Made by a program: the position numbers and the translations under genes | The notes under the pieces: model-generated | What the model saw: the letters and a program-made list of their open reading frames with translations, nothing else | Databases searched by the model: none | Told to the model about the DNA's origin: nothing | In this document: positions 1-6,294 of the stretch, one piece after another | Layout of the letters: the number at the start of each line of letters is the position of its first letter | Position numbering within the stretch: the first letter of the stretch is position 1 | NCBI GenBank assembly: GCA_002395925.1 | Contig: DGVM01000226.1 | Location: 1-10,042, forward strand | Direction of reading: 5' to 3' | DNA length: 10,042 nucleotides | From: Bacteroidales bacterium UBA4284 | Lineage (GTDB): Bacteria; Bacteroidota; Bacteroidia; Bacteroidales; UBA932

Positions 1-325
1 TTCCCTGCGAGATCTCGCACTGGTAAGGGGTATAAGCGGTCAGGAATTCGGACCTGGAAGTGATGTAAGGGATGACCGAGGGAGTGTAATGGTCGTAAGC
101 TCCCGCACCGGCGAATACAGCCAGGCGGGTGTTGCGGGAAGCCATTTCCTCGAACCAGCGGCGCACCTCATCTTCCGTCATCGCGGACGGGAGGTCATAT
201 TCCCCGCGATGTATGAATTCAGAAGGCACATCGCTGTAGAGCTCATCCATGCCGGAGAGCCCTACCCGCTCAAGCATCACCTTAATATCCTCGTCAGTAT
301 GGGGGAAATAGGCGAATGTACTCAT
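1..325 (-). CDS. gcvPA: Glycine dehydrogenase (decarboxylating) subunit 1, N-terminal part, cut by the window edge
   Basis: This is the first 108 residues of the P-protein subunit 1 of the glycine cleavage system. The complex is cytoplasmic. P-protein decarboxylates glycine with PLP and passes the aminomethyl group to lipoyl-GcvH. The ATG lies at 325-323 and the frame stays open to base 1. The N-terminus (MSTFAYFPHTDEDIK) and the segment GAGAYDHYTPSVIPYI at about residues 73-88, followed by SRSEF and TAYTPYQCEISQG, are hallmarks of this subunit. A beginning of this kind matches the two-subunit form (GcvPA plus GcvPB) rather than the single ~950-aa chain; gcvPB would be expected further left, outside the window. 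The start is 4 nt after the gcvH stop, so the two are almost certainly cotranscribed. Residue 103 is Cys where I recall Pro in most relatives, probably a minor variation. The PLP lysine lies in subunit 2 in split systems, so it cannot be checked here. Confidence 0.95.
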   Translation of the reverse strand, partial: MSTFAYFPHTDEDIKVMLERVGLSGMDELYSDVPSEFIHRGEYDLPSAMTEDEVRRWFEEMASRNTRLAVFAGAGAYDHYTPSVIPYITSRSEFLTAYTPYQCEISQG

Positions 326-329
326 AGTA

Positions 330-707
330 TTATTTCGCAGTTTCTTGGTATGCAGAGGCATCCATGAGAGAATCGAGCTCTGCGGGGGCGCTCATGCGGA
401 CCTTGATGATCCATGAGCCATAGGGGTCTTCGTTGACCTTTTCGGGGGCGGATTCGAGCTCTTCATTAACGGCCTCTACGGTACCGCTTACGGGGCTGTA
501 GAGTTCGCTGGAGGCCTTGACGCTCTCGAGCGCGCCGAATTCTTCACCGGCGCTGACCTCATCGCCCTCGGAAGGGAGATCGACATAAGTGATGTCGCCC
601 ATTTCTGACTGCGCGAAGTCGGTTACACCTATGATTGCCAGGTCGCCTTCGACCTTTACCCATTCATGTGACTCGCTGTAGAGGAGTCCTTCGATTATCT
701 TACTCAT
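330..707 (-). CDS. gcvH: Glycine cleavage system H protein
   Basis: This 125-aa protein is the lipoyl shuttle of the glycine cleavage system. It carries the methylamine group from P-protein to T-protein and the dihydrolipoyl arm to the L-protein. The family signature is clear: SHEWVKVEGD at residues 13-22, GVTDFAQSEMGDI at 27-39, and the lipoylation motif around ESVKASSELYSPVSG. The acceptor lysine is K64. Length fits the family (about 125-130 aa). The ATG at 707-705 overlaps the gcvT stop in an ATGA arrangement, which suggests translational coupling. A lipoate-protein ligase lies two genes upstream in the same operon and is the likely modifying enzyme (inference). Nothing looks broken. Confidence 0.98.
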   Translation of the reverse strand: MSKIIEGLLYSESHEWVKVEGDLAIIGVTDFAQSEMGDITYVDLPSEGDEVSAGEEFGALESVKASSELYSPVSGTVEAVNEELESAPEKVNEDPYGSWIIKVRMSAPAELDSLMDASAYQETAK

Positions 708-1807
708 TTTTTATAGTTTGTCTTGTAAAAACGTTTCTTGACTACTTTGCCGGGGAACACTTTCTTGCGTATGCGTATGAAGAGAGGCGTATCCAGGGCG
801 GCATGTGCCGCATCCACGAGGGCGAAGCACAGACTCTTGTCCAGGGAAATGGAATGATAGCCCGTAGTTACGGTACCCACCTGGGTGCCATCCTCCAGTT
901 CCACTGGATAACCGGCACGCGGCACTGCGGAATCGGAGAGCTCTATGCCGACTATCTTACGGGCGGGGCCTTCCGTCTTCTGGCGTAGAAGGGCCTCTTT
1001 GCCGATAAATTCGGGCTTGTCGAGTTTGCAGAACATCGAGAATCCGGCCATGACGGGAGAAATCTCTGCGCTGAGTTCGTCGCCGTACAGCGGCAGACCG
1101 GCCTCGAAGCGCAGGGTGTCGCGGCATCCCAGGCCGCAGGGCTGGACGCCCTCGTCGCAAAGGCTGGCCCAAAGGTCGCAGATGTTGTCGGGAGAGGCGT
1201 AGATTTCGAATCCGTCCTCTCCGGTATAACCGGTGCGGCTGACTATCACCCTTCCGCCATCTTCGTCCTCGAGGTCGCAGAAGGAATAGAAGTCGATGTC
1301 GCGGAGTTCTTCGATTCCGAGCAGATCCACAAGCGTATCCTCGGCCTTGGGGCCCTGCAGGGCTATCTGGCCCCAGGAATCGGAATCGTTGAAAACCTCT
1401 ACCTCGAAGCCCTCGGCAGCCTTGAGCAGCCACTCATAATCTTTCTGGATATTGGCGGCGTTGACCACAAGCAGGTAGCCGCTTTCGAATTCCTTATAGA
1501 CAAGCAGATCGTCCACCGTGCCTCCGTCGGGGTAACACATCATGCCGTAGAGGATACGACCGGGCTCCAGGTCGCGGACGTCGTTGGTAAAGACGTGGTT
1601 TACGAATTCGAGGGCCTGAGGGCCGTCAACGACGATCTCTCCCATGTGGGAGACGTCGAACATGCCGACCGCAGTGCGGACTGCATTGTGTTCCTGTATG
1701 ATGCCTTGATACTGAATAGGCATGTCGAAGCCTGCGAAGGGGCTCATCTTGGCGCCCAGGGCGATATGCTCGTCGTGCAGGCAGGTCTGTTTGAGTTCTT
1801 GGTCCAT
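704..1807 (-). CDS. gcvT: Glycine cleavage system T protein (aminomethyltransferase)
   Basis: This 367-aa protein transfers the aminomethyl carbon from GcvH to tetrahydrofolate, giving 5,10-methylene-THF and ammonia. Recognisable blocks are MSPFAGFDMPIQYQGI near residue 21, FDVSHMGEI at 50-58, GGTVDDLLVY at 95-104 (with the conserved Asp of the active site in the DD pair), LQGPKAEDTL, RTGYTGEDGFEIY, and CRDTLRFEAGLPLYGDEL. All are typical of GcvT and the length is normal. The C-terminus ends in a short basic stretch (KRFYKTNYKK) somewhat unlike the usual end, which may be lineage-specific. The start lies 18 nt after the lplA stop, and the stop overlaps the gcvH start by 4 nt. No Shine-Dalgarno is visible, as is usual in Bacteroidetes. 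A TATATTTG sequence covering the lplA stop could act as an extra promoter for gcvT-H-P. Confidence 0.98.
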   Translation of the reverse strand: MDQELKQTCLHDEHIALGAKMSPFAGFDMPIQYQGIIQEHNAVRTAVGMFDVSHMGEIVVDGPQALEFVNHVFTNDVRDLEPGRILYGMMCYPDGGTVDDLLVYKEFESGYLLVVNAANIQKDYEWLLKAAEGFEVEVFNDSDSWGQIALQGPKAEDTLVDLLGIEELRDIDFYSFCDLEDEDGGRVIVSRTGYTGEDGFEIYASPDNICDLWASLCDEGVQPCGLGCRDTLRFEAGLPLYGDELSAEISPVMAGFSMFCKLDKPEFIGKEALLRQKTEGPARKIVGIELSDSAVPRAGYPVELEDGTQVGTVTTGYHSISLDKSLCFALVDAAHAALDTPLFIRIRKKVFPGKVVKKRFYKTNYKK

Positions 1808-1825
1808 ATTTTAGTGTTAGCAGGG

Positions 1826-2530
1826 TCAAATATAGTGAATAAAATCTGGATTATCGTAACTTTTCTGAATTAGCTTTATAGCCTCGATGTCGTTTTGTCC
1901 CAAAACGAGAGAATCAAGACAGAACCAGTCCATCACAGCCTGCGACAACTGCTGCATGGACAGGCCGAAGCCGAGTTCGACCAGATTTGCGACACGGGCG
2001 CGCACCGATGCGACAGCGTGCCTGGACAGTTTCTCGCGGGAGGGCGTGATTGCATTCTGCATGGCGTCCATATCGACGCTGTGCAGGAGCGTCCCGTGGA
2101 CTATGCTGGCCGAAGGATGGACGAAAAAGGCATTGCCGGAGACCTTGGAGCCGCCGACCGTTATGTCGTTGTGCTGGGTGCGTACGGCGTCGAGTCCCAT
2201 GCCCGAAAGCAGGGCTGCAAGACTGTCGAGGTATTCTGCGAACACGGCCTCCACCCCTTTGCGGGGCGTTATGTACGAAATCATGAGATTGCCCTTGTCG
2301 GCATATACGCAACCCCCTCCGCTCTTGCGGCGGACTATGTCTATGCCATGGCTTTCACAATACGAAAGATTGACCTCGGCACGCAGGTCCTGATGCCGTC
2401 CGATGATTACCGTCGGGGCTACCGACCATACAAAAAAGCCGCTGCCAAGCGTCGCAGCGACATATTCCTCCATCGCAAGATAGAAAGAGAGAGGTCTTTC
2501 GTCCGCAGAAGGGAGGAAGATTCCTTTCAT
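1826..2530 (-). CDS. lplA: Lipoate-protein ligase A family protein, catalytic domain only
   Basis: This 234-aa protein belongs to the biotin/lipoate A/B ligase family. Enzymes of this family activate lipoate with ATP and attach it to a lysine of lipoyl domains such as GcvH. Visible motifs in order are VIIGRHQD at 41-48, RRKSGGGCVYADKGNLMISY at 67-86 (the nucleotide/lipoyl-AMP loop), GGSKVSGNAFF with the conserved Lys at 129, and HGTLLHSVD at 145-153. RRKSGGG followed by GNLMISY resembles ligases rather than LipB or LipM octanoyltransferases. At 234 aa it is about 100 residues shorter than E. coli LplA and seems to lack the separate C-terminal accessory domain. It follows the 154-aa unknown gene by 1 nt and precedes gcvT by 18 nt, so lipoylation of the operon's own GcvH is the obvious job (inference). 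It could instead be an amidotransferase moving lipoyl groups between proteins. Confidence 0.9.
   Translation of the reverse strand: MKGIFLPSADERPLSFYLAMEEYVAATLGSGFFVWSVAPTVIIGRHQDLRAEVNLSYCESHGIDIVRRKSGGGCVYADKGNLMISYITPRKGVEAVFAEYLDSLAALLSGMGLDAVRTQHNDITVGGSKVSGNAFFVHPSASIVHGTLLHSVDMDAMQNAITPSREKLSRHAVASVRARVANLVELGFGLSMQQLSQAVMDWFCLDSLVLGQNDIEAIKLIQKSYDNPDFIHYI
1827..1834 (-). promoter_or_regulatory. Possible internal -7 box for gcvT
   Basis: The minus strand reads TATATTTG, an exact TAnnTTTG match, ending in the lplA stop codon and lying 19 nt before the gcvT ATG. Upstream there is only a weak -33 candidate (TTAC at about 21 bp). It may simply be the coding sequence for the Tyr-Ile end of LplA, so it is listed at low confidence. 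Confidence 0.3.
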
Positions 2531-2531
2531 A

Positions 2532-2996
2532 TTACTGGATGGACTTGAGGTCTTTTTTGAGAATCATCTTGGGATCCATCATGGACACCTTCTCGAAGAG
2601 GCGGATGCGGTTGGGAAGGGAAAGATGGATTTTGTCTTCATGCTTGCCCTTGCGCCACCACTTATAGAAGCCGACGGGGTCGTTCTCATAAGGAATCCTG
2701 GCCACTATGCCTGTGCTGTATCCGGGATAGTCGATTACCAGGTTGAGCCCCATGAAACGGCGGTAATATTCGGGATCTGCGCGACGCAGTTTGCTGACCA
2801 GCGGATTGAGGACCTCGAAATTATCGACCTGGAGAACTTTCTCCTTGACTATCATCTGATGGATGCGGACAGGGTCGATATTAAGCCAGGCGCCGACCTT
2901 GTGGGTAACGGGACCCTCCTCGGTATCGAGTGTAAGCTCGTCCATGGAATAGTAAATTTTCTCGGTGTCGAGAGGGTAGAATTGTTCGTCTGACAT
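2532..2996 (-). CDS. Conserved-looking hypothetical protein, first gene of the lipoate/glycine-cleavage operon
   Basis: I do not recognise this 154-aa protein. It has no signal peptide or membrane segment and should be cytoplasmic. The N-terminal third is acidic (MSDEQFYPLDTEKIYYSMDE) and the C-terminus is basic (MMDPKMILKKDLKSIQ). The middle is rich in aromatic and basic residues, for example RRADPEYYRRFMGLNL at about 72-87 and the FYKWWRKGKHEDKIHLSLPNR region at about 109-129. It has no Cys, so it is unlikely to be a metal-cluster or zinc-finger protein. The ATG at 2996-2994 lies about 17 nt after the predicted transcription start. It is separated from lplA by a single nucleotide, so its product is probably needed along with the ligase or the glycine cleavage enzymes; this is inference from position only. 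The reading frame is real by its tight operon fit and protein-like composition. Confidence 0.8.
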   Translation of the reverse strand: MSDEQFYPLDTEKIYYSMDELTLDTEEGPVTHKVGAWLNIDPVRIHQMIVKEKVLQVDNFEVLNPLVSKLRRADPEYYRRFMGLNLVIDYPGYSTGIVARIPYENDPVGFYKWWRKGKHEDKIHLSLPNRIRLFEKVSMMDPKMILKKDLKSIQ

Positions 2997-3019
2997 CTAA
3001 ATAATCGCACTAAAGTATG

Positions 3020-3027
3020 CAAATGTA
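3020..3027 (-). promoter_or_regulatory. -7 box of the hypothetical-lplA-gcvTHP operon promoter
   Basis: Read on the minus strand this is TACATTTG, an exact match to the Bacteroidetes -7 consensus TAnnTTTG. It lies 23 nt upstream of the ATG at 2996. A good -33 TTG is not present at the usual 19-21 bp; TTTCC occupies that place, at 3047-3051. Transcription would begin near 3013. The box overlaps the place where the -33 region of the divergent arginase-family gene would sit. Confidence 0.6.
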
Positions 3028-3039
3028 TGTATTTTTTTT

Positions 3040-3047
3040 TACTTTTG
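3040..3047 (+). promoter_or_regulatory. -7 box of the arginase-family gene promoter
   Basis: TACTTTTG matches TAnnTTTG exactly. It lies 9 nt before the ATG at 3057 and 21 nt before the ATG at 3069, so the mRNA would start at about 3053-3055. That rules out the in-frame upstream ATG at 3027, which would precede the transcript. No clear -33 TTG is seen at 3017-3020. A run of nine T (3032-3040) forms most of the spacer and is shared with the divergent promoter. Confidence 0.6.
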
Positions 3048-3056
3048 GAAATAATA

Positions 3057-3707
3057 ATGACTACAATCATGCATCTGAGTGGCCTCTACGAAGAGGAAAG
3101 CTGGTTTCTGCAAGGCAGCCGGGTACTCGACTTCCGCACGCTTGAAGGGACCAACTGCTACTGCTCCCCCGCCGCCGCAGAAGAACTTCGTTCCGCCATA
3201 AGGGACATAGGTCCACAGGGCATCCACTGGATAGATACGGGAGATTACCACTATCTGAGCCTGCTGTGGATGGAATTGATATCCGAGCCTTTCTGTCTGG
3301 CGCTCTTCGACAATCACCCCGACGACCAGGGCGGCGCCTTCGACGAAGGCATGCTCAGCTGCGGCAACTGGGTCAAGGCTGCAAGGGAGAGTCTTCCCAA
3401 TCTGAAAAAAGACTTTCTCAATGTTTCGGATTTGCCTGACGGGCTTCCGGTTTACCTTTCTATAGACCTGGACGTACTGACACGACAATACGCCCGCACC
3501 GACTGGGACCAGGGTCAGATGGCGCTTTCTGAACTGGTGTCGGATATAGGGCGTATCGCGGCTGGACACAGGATTATAGGAGCCGATGTCTGCGGTGGTC
3601 TTACCGTCGGAAAGGGCGCGTCAGAGGAAGACCTGCGCATCAATTTCCGCACCCGCCGTGTCCTGCAGGATTGTCTGTCATTTCTCCAGCCAGCCTCTGC
3701 TGCCTGA
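3057..3707 (+). CDS. Arginase-superfamily (ureohydrolase-like) protein
   Basis: This 216-aa protein (from ATG 3057) has the binuclear-metal motifs of the arginase/agmatinase fold. Numbering from 3057, the likely ligands are H65 in the segment TGDYH, D85, H87 and D89 in LFDNHPDD, and D137 and D139 in SIDLDVL. All six positions are filled, so a working Mn site is likely. Known arginases have a His-Gly substrate loop; here the matching place reads LSCGNW. The late acidic residue following the conserved Gly-Ala-Asp-Val stretch is replaced by Gly (ADVCGGL). The substrate therefore cannot be assigned as arginine, agmatine or formiminoglutamate. It is shorter than classical arginases (about 300 aa). 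The start could also be ATG 3069 (MHLSGLYEEES), giving 212 aa; ATG 3027 is upstream of the promoter box. It is divergent from the glycine cleavage operon, and its last 30 bp overlap the convergent fimbrial lipoprotein gene. Confidence 0.85.
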   Translation: MTTIMHLSGLYEEESWFLQGSRVLDFRTLEGTNCYCSPAAAEELRSAIRDIGPQGIHWIDTGDYHYLSLLWMELISEPFCLALFDNHPDDQGGAFDEGMLSCGNWVKAARESLPNLKKDFLNVSDLPDGLPVYLSIDLDVLTRQYARTDWDQGQMALSELVSDIGRIAAGHRIIGADVCGGLTVGKGASEEDLRINFRTRRVLQDCLSFLQPASAA

Positions 3708-6284
3708 GAAAAGCTTTGAGTATTTCCATACCATGAAGCGGCGGCCGTCAGTTTCCGGCAGCGAATAGCTGTCTCCGGATACGAGACCGGCAGTGCCGGG
3801 GCTGTATCCGGTATGGCAGAAGCTGTAGTCCGGACTCATGGAAGACATCACCTGGGAAGGCGTTCCCCCGACGGTATAAAGAGGATTATACAGTCCCTGC
3901 ACCGTCCCGCTGACGGAAGAGCAGATTATGTCTTCGAACTGCGAGAACACGGAGCTGCGCGGGAAACTCCACTCTACCGACACGGTGCTGCCTGCGGAAC
4001 CGTTTTCGCTCGCAACACCTCCTACGGCAAGATGATTTATACATGTCATAGAATAAGTCCTGACCGATGTATATATCTCTCCTGACACCCGGTTTATAAT
4101 CCCAGGGATGACGTCCAGATAATACTTCGGCATGGCATCTATTCCATAGGAATCATATTTTATCTTCATCTTCATAGTATTGAGGTCCGGGAACGAGAAT
4201 TCGAGCGCAGGGCTGCCGGAGTCGGTCGTAGCCGTCGCATAACTGCAGTCGTTCCCTTCCCCGATAAGGCCGCTGCTTCTGAATGAAAGCACCTCATCGT
4301 GAGTGGAATTGCGCCTCCAGTATGCAAGCGCCCAGCTGTTCACTCCGCCCCAGTTCTTGGAGAAGGCAAAAGGATCGGCCGTATAAAGGGTGGCTTTTGC
4401 GTCGGGTATGCAATACCCCGCCACGCGGCATTTGGCCCGGATGTTCTCCATATTGACCTCTCCACTCTCGAACCGGTAATTCTCTGAAATGGTCCTTCCC
4501 TGCGAACTGAAAGCCGAAATGCGGAAGCCGTAAGGCTCGAACTCGGTTCCGATGGCAATCTTGCTTATCACCGGGTTGCCCGCCGAAAGGCCGGAGTCCC
4601 AATACTTTCCGGAGTTGCTGGAATTGTTGTCACGTATCAGGTCGAAAGCAAGCAGCGAATCGTACAGTTCGGCGTCAAAATCTGACCTGTACAGCCGGCT
4701 GCCGTCCTGGCGGTAATAGTACGGCCCGCATTCCACGGTGCGCCCGTCCAGGGGAAGGAAGATACGGCTGTCTGCGAAAGCCATGACCGGAGCCTGGATA
4801 TCGACAGTGATATAGTGAAATACGGAACTTCCTATATAGAAAGTAAGCACATCTGCTCCCTGGGCGATTGCATACACGTGCCAAAGGCCGGGGCGGACCT
4901 TCTCGACCCGGACCAGGTGATTGGTCTCGCGCAGCATAAGGCGTCCGAAGTCTATGGCCCCGCTGTCATCTATTACCTCTATGGTACCCATCTGGGCAAG
5001 GTAAAGGTCGTTGTCCCAGTCCACGTTTATCCTGGTGCTGTCCGAGAAGCGGGCTTCCACACGGCACGATGATTCGAGCGCACCGTCCCAGCTCCTTACA
5101 ACTATGACCACAGCCTTGCCGTTGGTGACGGAAGCAGAGGATTCCACGCAGAATCCCCCCTCCTGAGGGCTCACGCTGAGGCAGTCCGTATCTCCGGTTA
5201 CCGTGTAGGTGTAGTCTCCCTCGGGCAGGCTAAGGTTCGTCGTCAGGGGAACGCTGACAGTCGCTCCCTTTCCTACCGTATGGCTCGGGGTATCGAAGCG
5301 CAGAACACGGTCGTCCTGCAGATTGCAATCGATCTTCCAGTCGGTCCTAAGGCATCCGTTGTCTGAAATGTTCAGCGTAACGGTATAGCTGCAATTGCGC
5401 ATCAGGTCGAAGTTGCTTTCTGCATTAGCGCCCAGATACAGGTGCGCCAGCACGTTTTCGCTTTTCAGGAATCCGGAACGGTCGGTATATGAACCTTTGA
5501 TTTCCAGATATGTGCAGAGCTCAGGCCGGCGTCCTGCCACCTCCACGGAGTCGGGAATTTTTTTGTCCGGATCGGTGTTGCCGGCCAGGATGTCCCCCTG
5601 CATGTTCTCCAGAAGATAGAAGGATGTGCTGTAGCCGCCGGATGCGTTAATGCCCTGCAGGTCGGACTGGCTTGCGAGGTCCCCGTCGCATACGTCGGAA
5701 CTGAGCGCCGCGGCTCCTTGTCCGAAGAAAGGGCAGCGCCGGTTCATCTGACGTACCGCTATCGACGAGAACGTCATGCTGCCGTGCTGCAAACCGGAAG
5801 TATCCACGGTAAAATTGAGCCTGGAAACAAGCCTGACCATCACAAGCGGCACCGGAGGCATGGCGTAAGCGGCTTTGAACGACTTGTAGCAGGACATGGG
5901 AACTCCTGCCGACCAATCGCCTATTCCATCGCAGGAATATTCCAGGCCGAGAGCTTCGCCGACACTCTGCGGGATTTGTGCAGGCCGGCAGTTGGCAAAC
6001 GCCACAACCTCGTAGGTATGCCCGATCTGAAGGGAAACGCGGATGCTTTCACCGGGAGCCGGAGCCCCGTCTATGGTGAGCTGCGGAAGCAAGCTGCCGT
6101 TTTCGTAGAACAACAACAGCAGCTGCGAAATTCCGTCGTCCCTGGAGTCCAGCATGCCGCGTGTCGCAGAGGGCCGGCCGCAGTCAATCCGGAACTCAAC
6201 AAGACCGGAGGTCCGGGCAGGCGGCGCCTCGCGGACGCACGAGAGGGCCGCAATAGTCAGCATCATCAAACACAATCGTCTCAT
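3678..6284 (-). CDS. Large fimbria-associated lipoprotein, DUF4906 type
   Basis: This 868-aa protein begins with a lipoprotein signal (MRRLCLMMLTIAALSC, lipid Cys at 16), so it should be exported and lipid-modified. The N-terminal ~300 residues look like a fimbrillin fold: GLVEFRIDCG at 27-36 as a first beta strand, then SATRGMLD with R42, then a strand containing LLLLFYENGSLLP. Later come strand-rich immunoglobulin-like stretches (around 330-440) and a C-terminal half with NWGGVNSWALAYWR and YYLDVIPGI, which I associate with the Bacteroidetes DUF4906 family. It is rich in Cys (more than 20), so disulfides in the periplasm or on the surface are possible. It is the third gene of the fimbrial operon, 10 nt after the mfa2-like gene, and is likely an accessory or tip subunit (inference). 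Its stop at 3680-3678 lies inside the convergent arginase-family gene. Confidence 0.85.
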   Translation of the reverse strand: MRRLCLMMLTIAALSCVREAPPARTSGLVEFRIDCGRPSATRGMLDSRDDGISQLLLLFYENGSLLPQLTIDGAPAPGESIRVSLQIGHTYEVVAFANCRPAQIPQSVGEALGLEYSCDGIGDWSAGVPMSCYKSFKAAYAMPPVPLVMVRLVSRLNFTVDTSGLQHGSMTFSSIAVRQMNRRCPFFGQGAAALSSDVCDGDLASQSDLQGINASGGYSTSFYLLENMQGDILAGNTDPDKKIPDSVEVAGRRPELCTYLEIKGSYTDRSGFLKSENVLAHLYLGANAESNFDLMRNCSYTVTLNISDNGCLRTDWKIDCNLQDDRVLRFDTPSHTVGKGATVSVPLTTNLSLPEGDYTYTVTGDTDCLSVSPQEGGFCVESSASVTNGKAVVIVVRSWDGALESSCRVEARFSDSTRINVDWDNDLYLAQMGTIEVIDDSGAIDFGRLMLRETNHLVRVEKVRPGLWHVYAIAQGADVLTFYIGSSVFHYITVDIQAPVMAFADSRIFLPLDGRTVECGPYYYRQDGSRLYRSDFDAELYDSLLAFDLIRDNNSSNSGKYWDSGLSAGNPVISKIAIGTEFEPYGFRISAFSSQGRTISENYRFESGEVNMENIRAKCRVAGYCIPDAKATLYTADPFAFSKNWGGVNSWALAYWRRNSTHDEVLSFRSSGLIGEGNDCSYATATTDSGSPALEFSFPDLNTMKMKIKYDSYGIDAMPKYYLDVIPGIINRVSGEIYTSVRTYSMTCINHLAVGGVASENGSAGSTVSVEWSFPRSSVFSQFEDIICSSVSGTVQGLYNPLYTVGGTPSQVMSSMSPDYSFCHTGYSPGTAGLVSGDSYSLPETDGRRFMVWKYSKLFSGSRGWLEK

Positions 6285-6294
6285 AATCAGCTTC

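Noticed and set aside
957..1433. Minus-strand open frame of 158 codons inside gcvT
   Set aside because: It is an Arg- and Gly-rich out-of-frame shadow of gcvT, typical of GC-rich coding DNA.
1808..1825. Glycine riboswitch before gcvT
   Set aside because: Only 18 nt separate lplA and gcvT, too little for a riboswitch, and the operon leader at 2997-3013 is equally short.
1895..2548. Long plus-strand open frame (about 217 codons) opposite lplA
   Set aside because: It is fully antisense to a gene with clear lipoate-ligase motifs, and its translation has no recognisable family features.
3027..3056. Upstream start at ATG 3027 (MYFFLLLEII) as a signal peptide for the arginase-family protein
   Set aside because: The codons are read from the T9 run and the -7 box TACTTTTG itself, which lies upstream of the transcript start; the hydrophobic look is an artefact of the T-run.
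3039..3569. Minus-strand open frame of 176 codons opposite the arginase-family gene
   Set aside because: The plus strand shows an intact metal-ligand set and a promoter; the minus frame has no features and would start inside the other gene.
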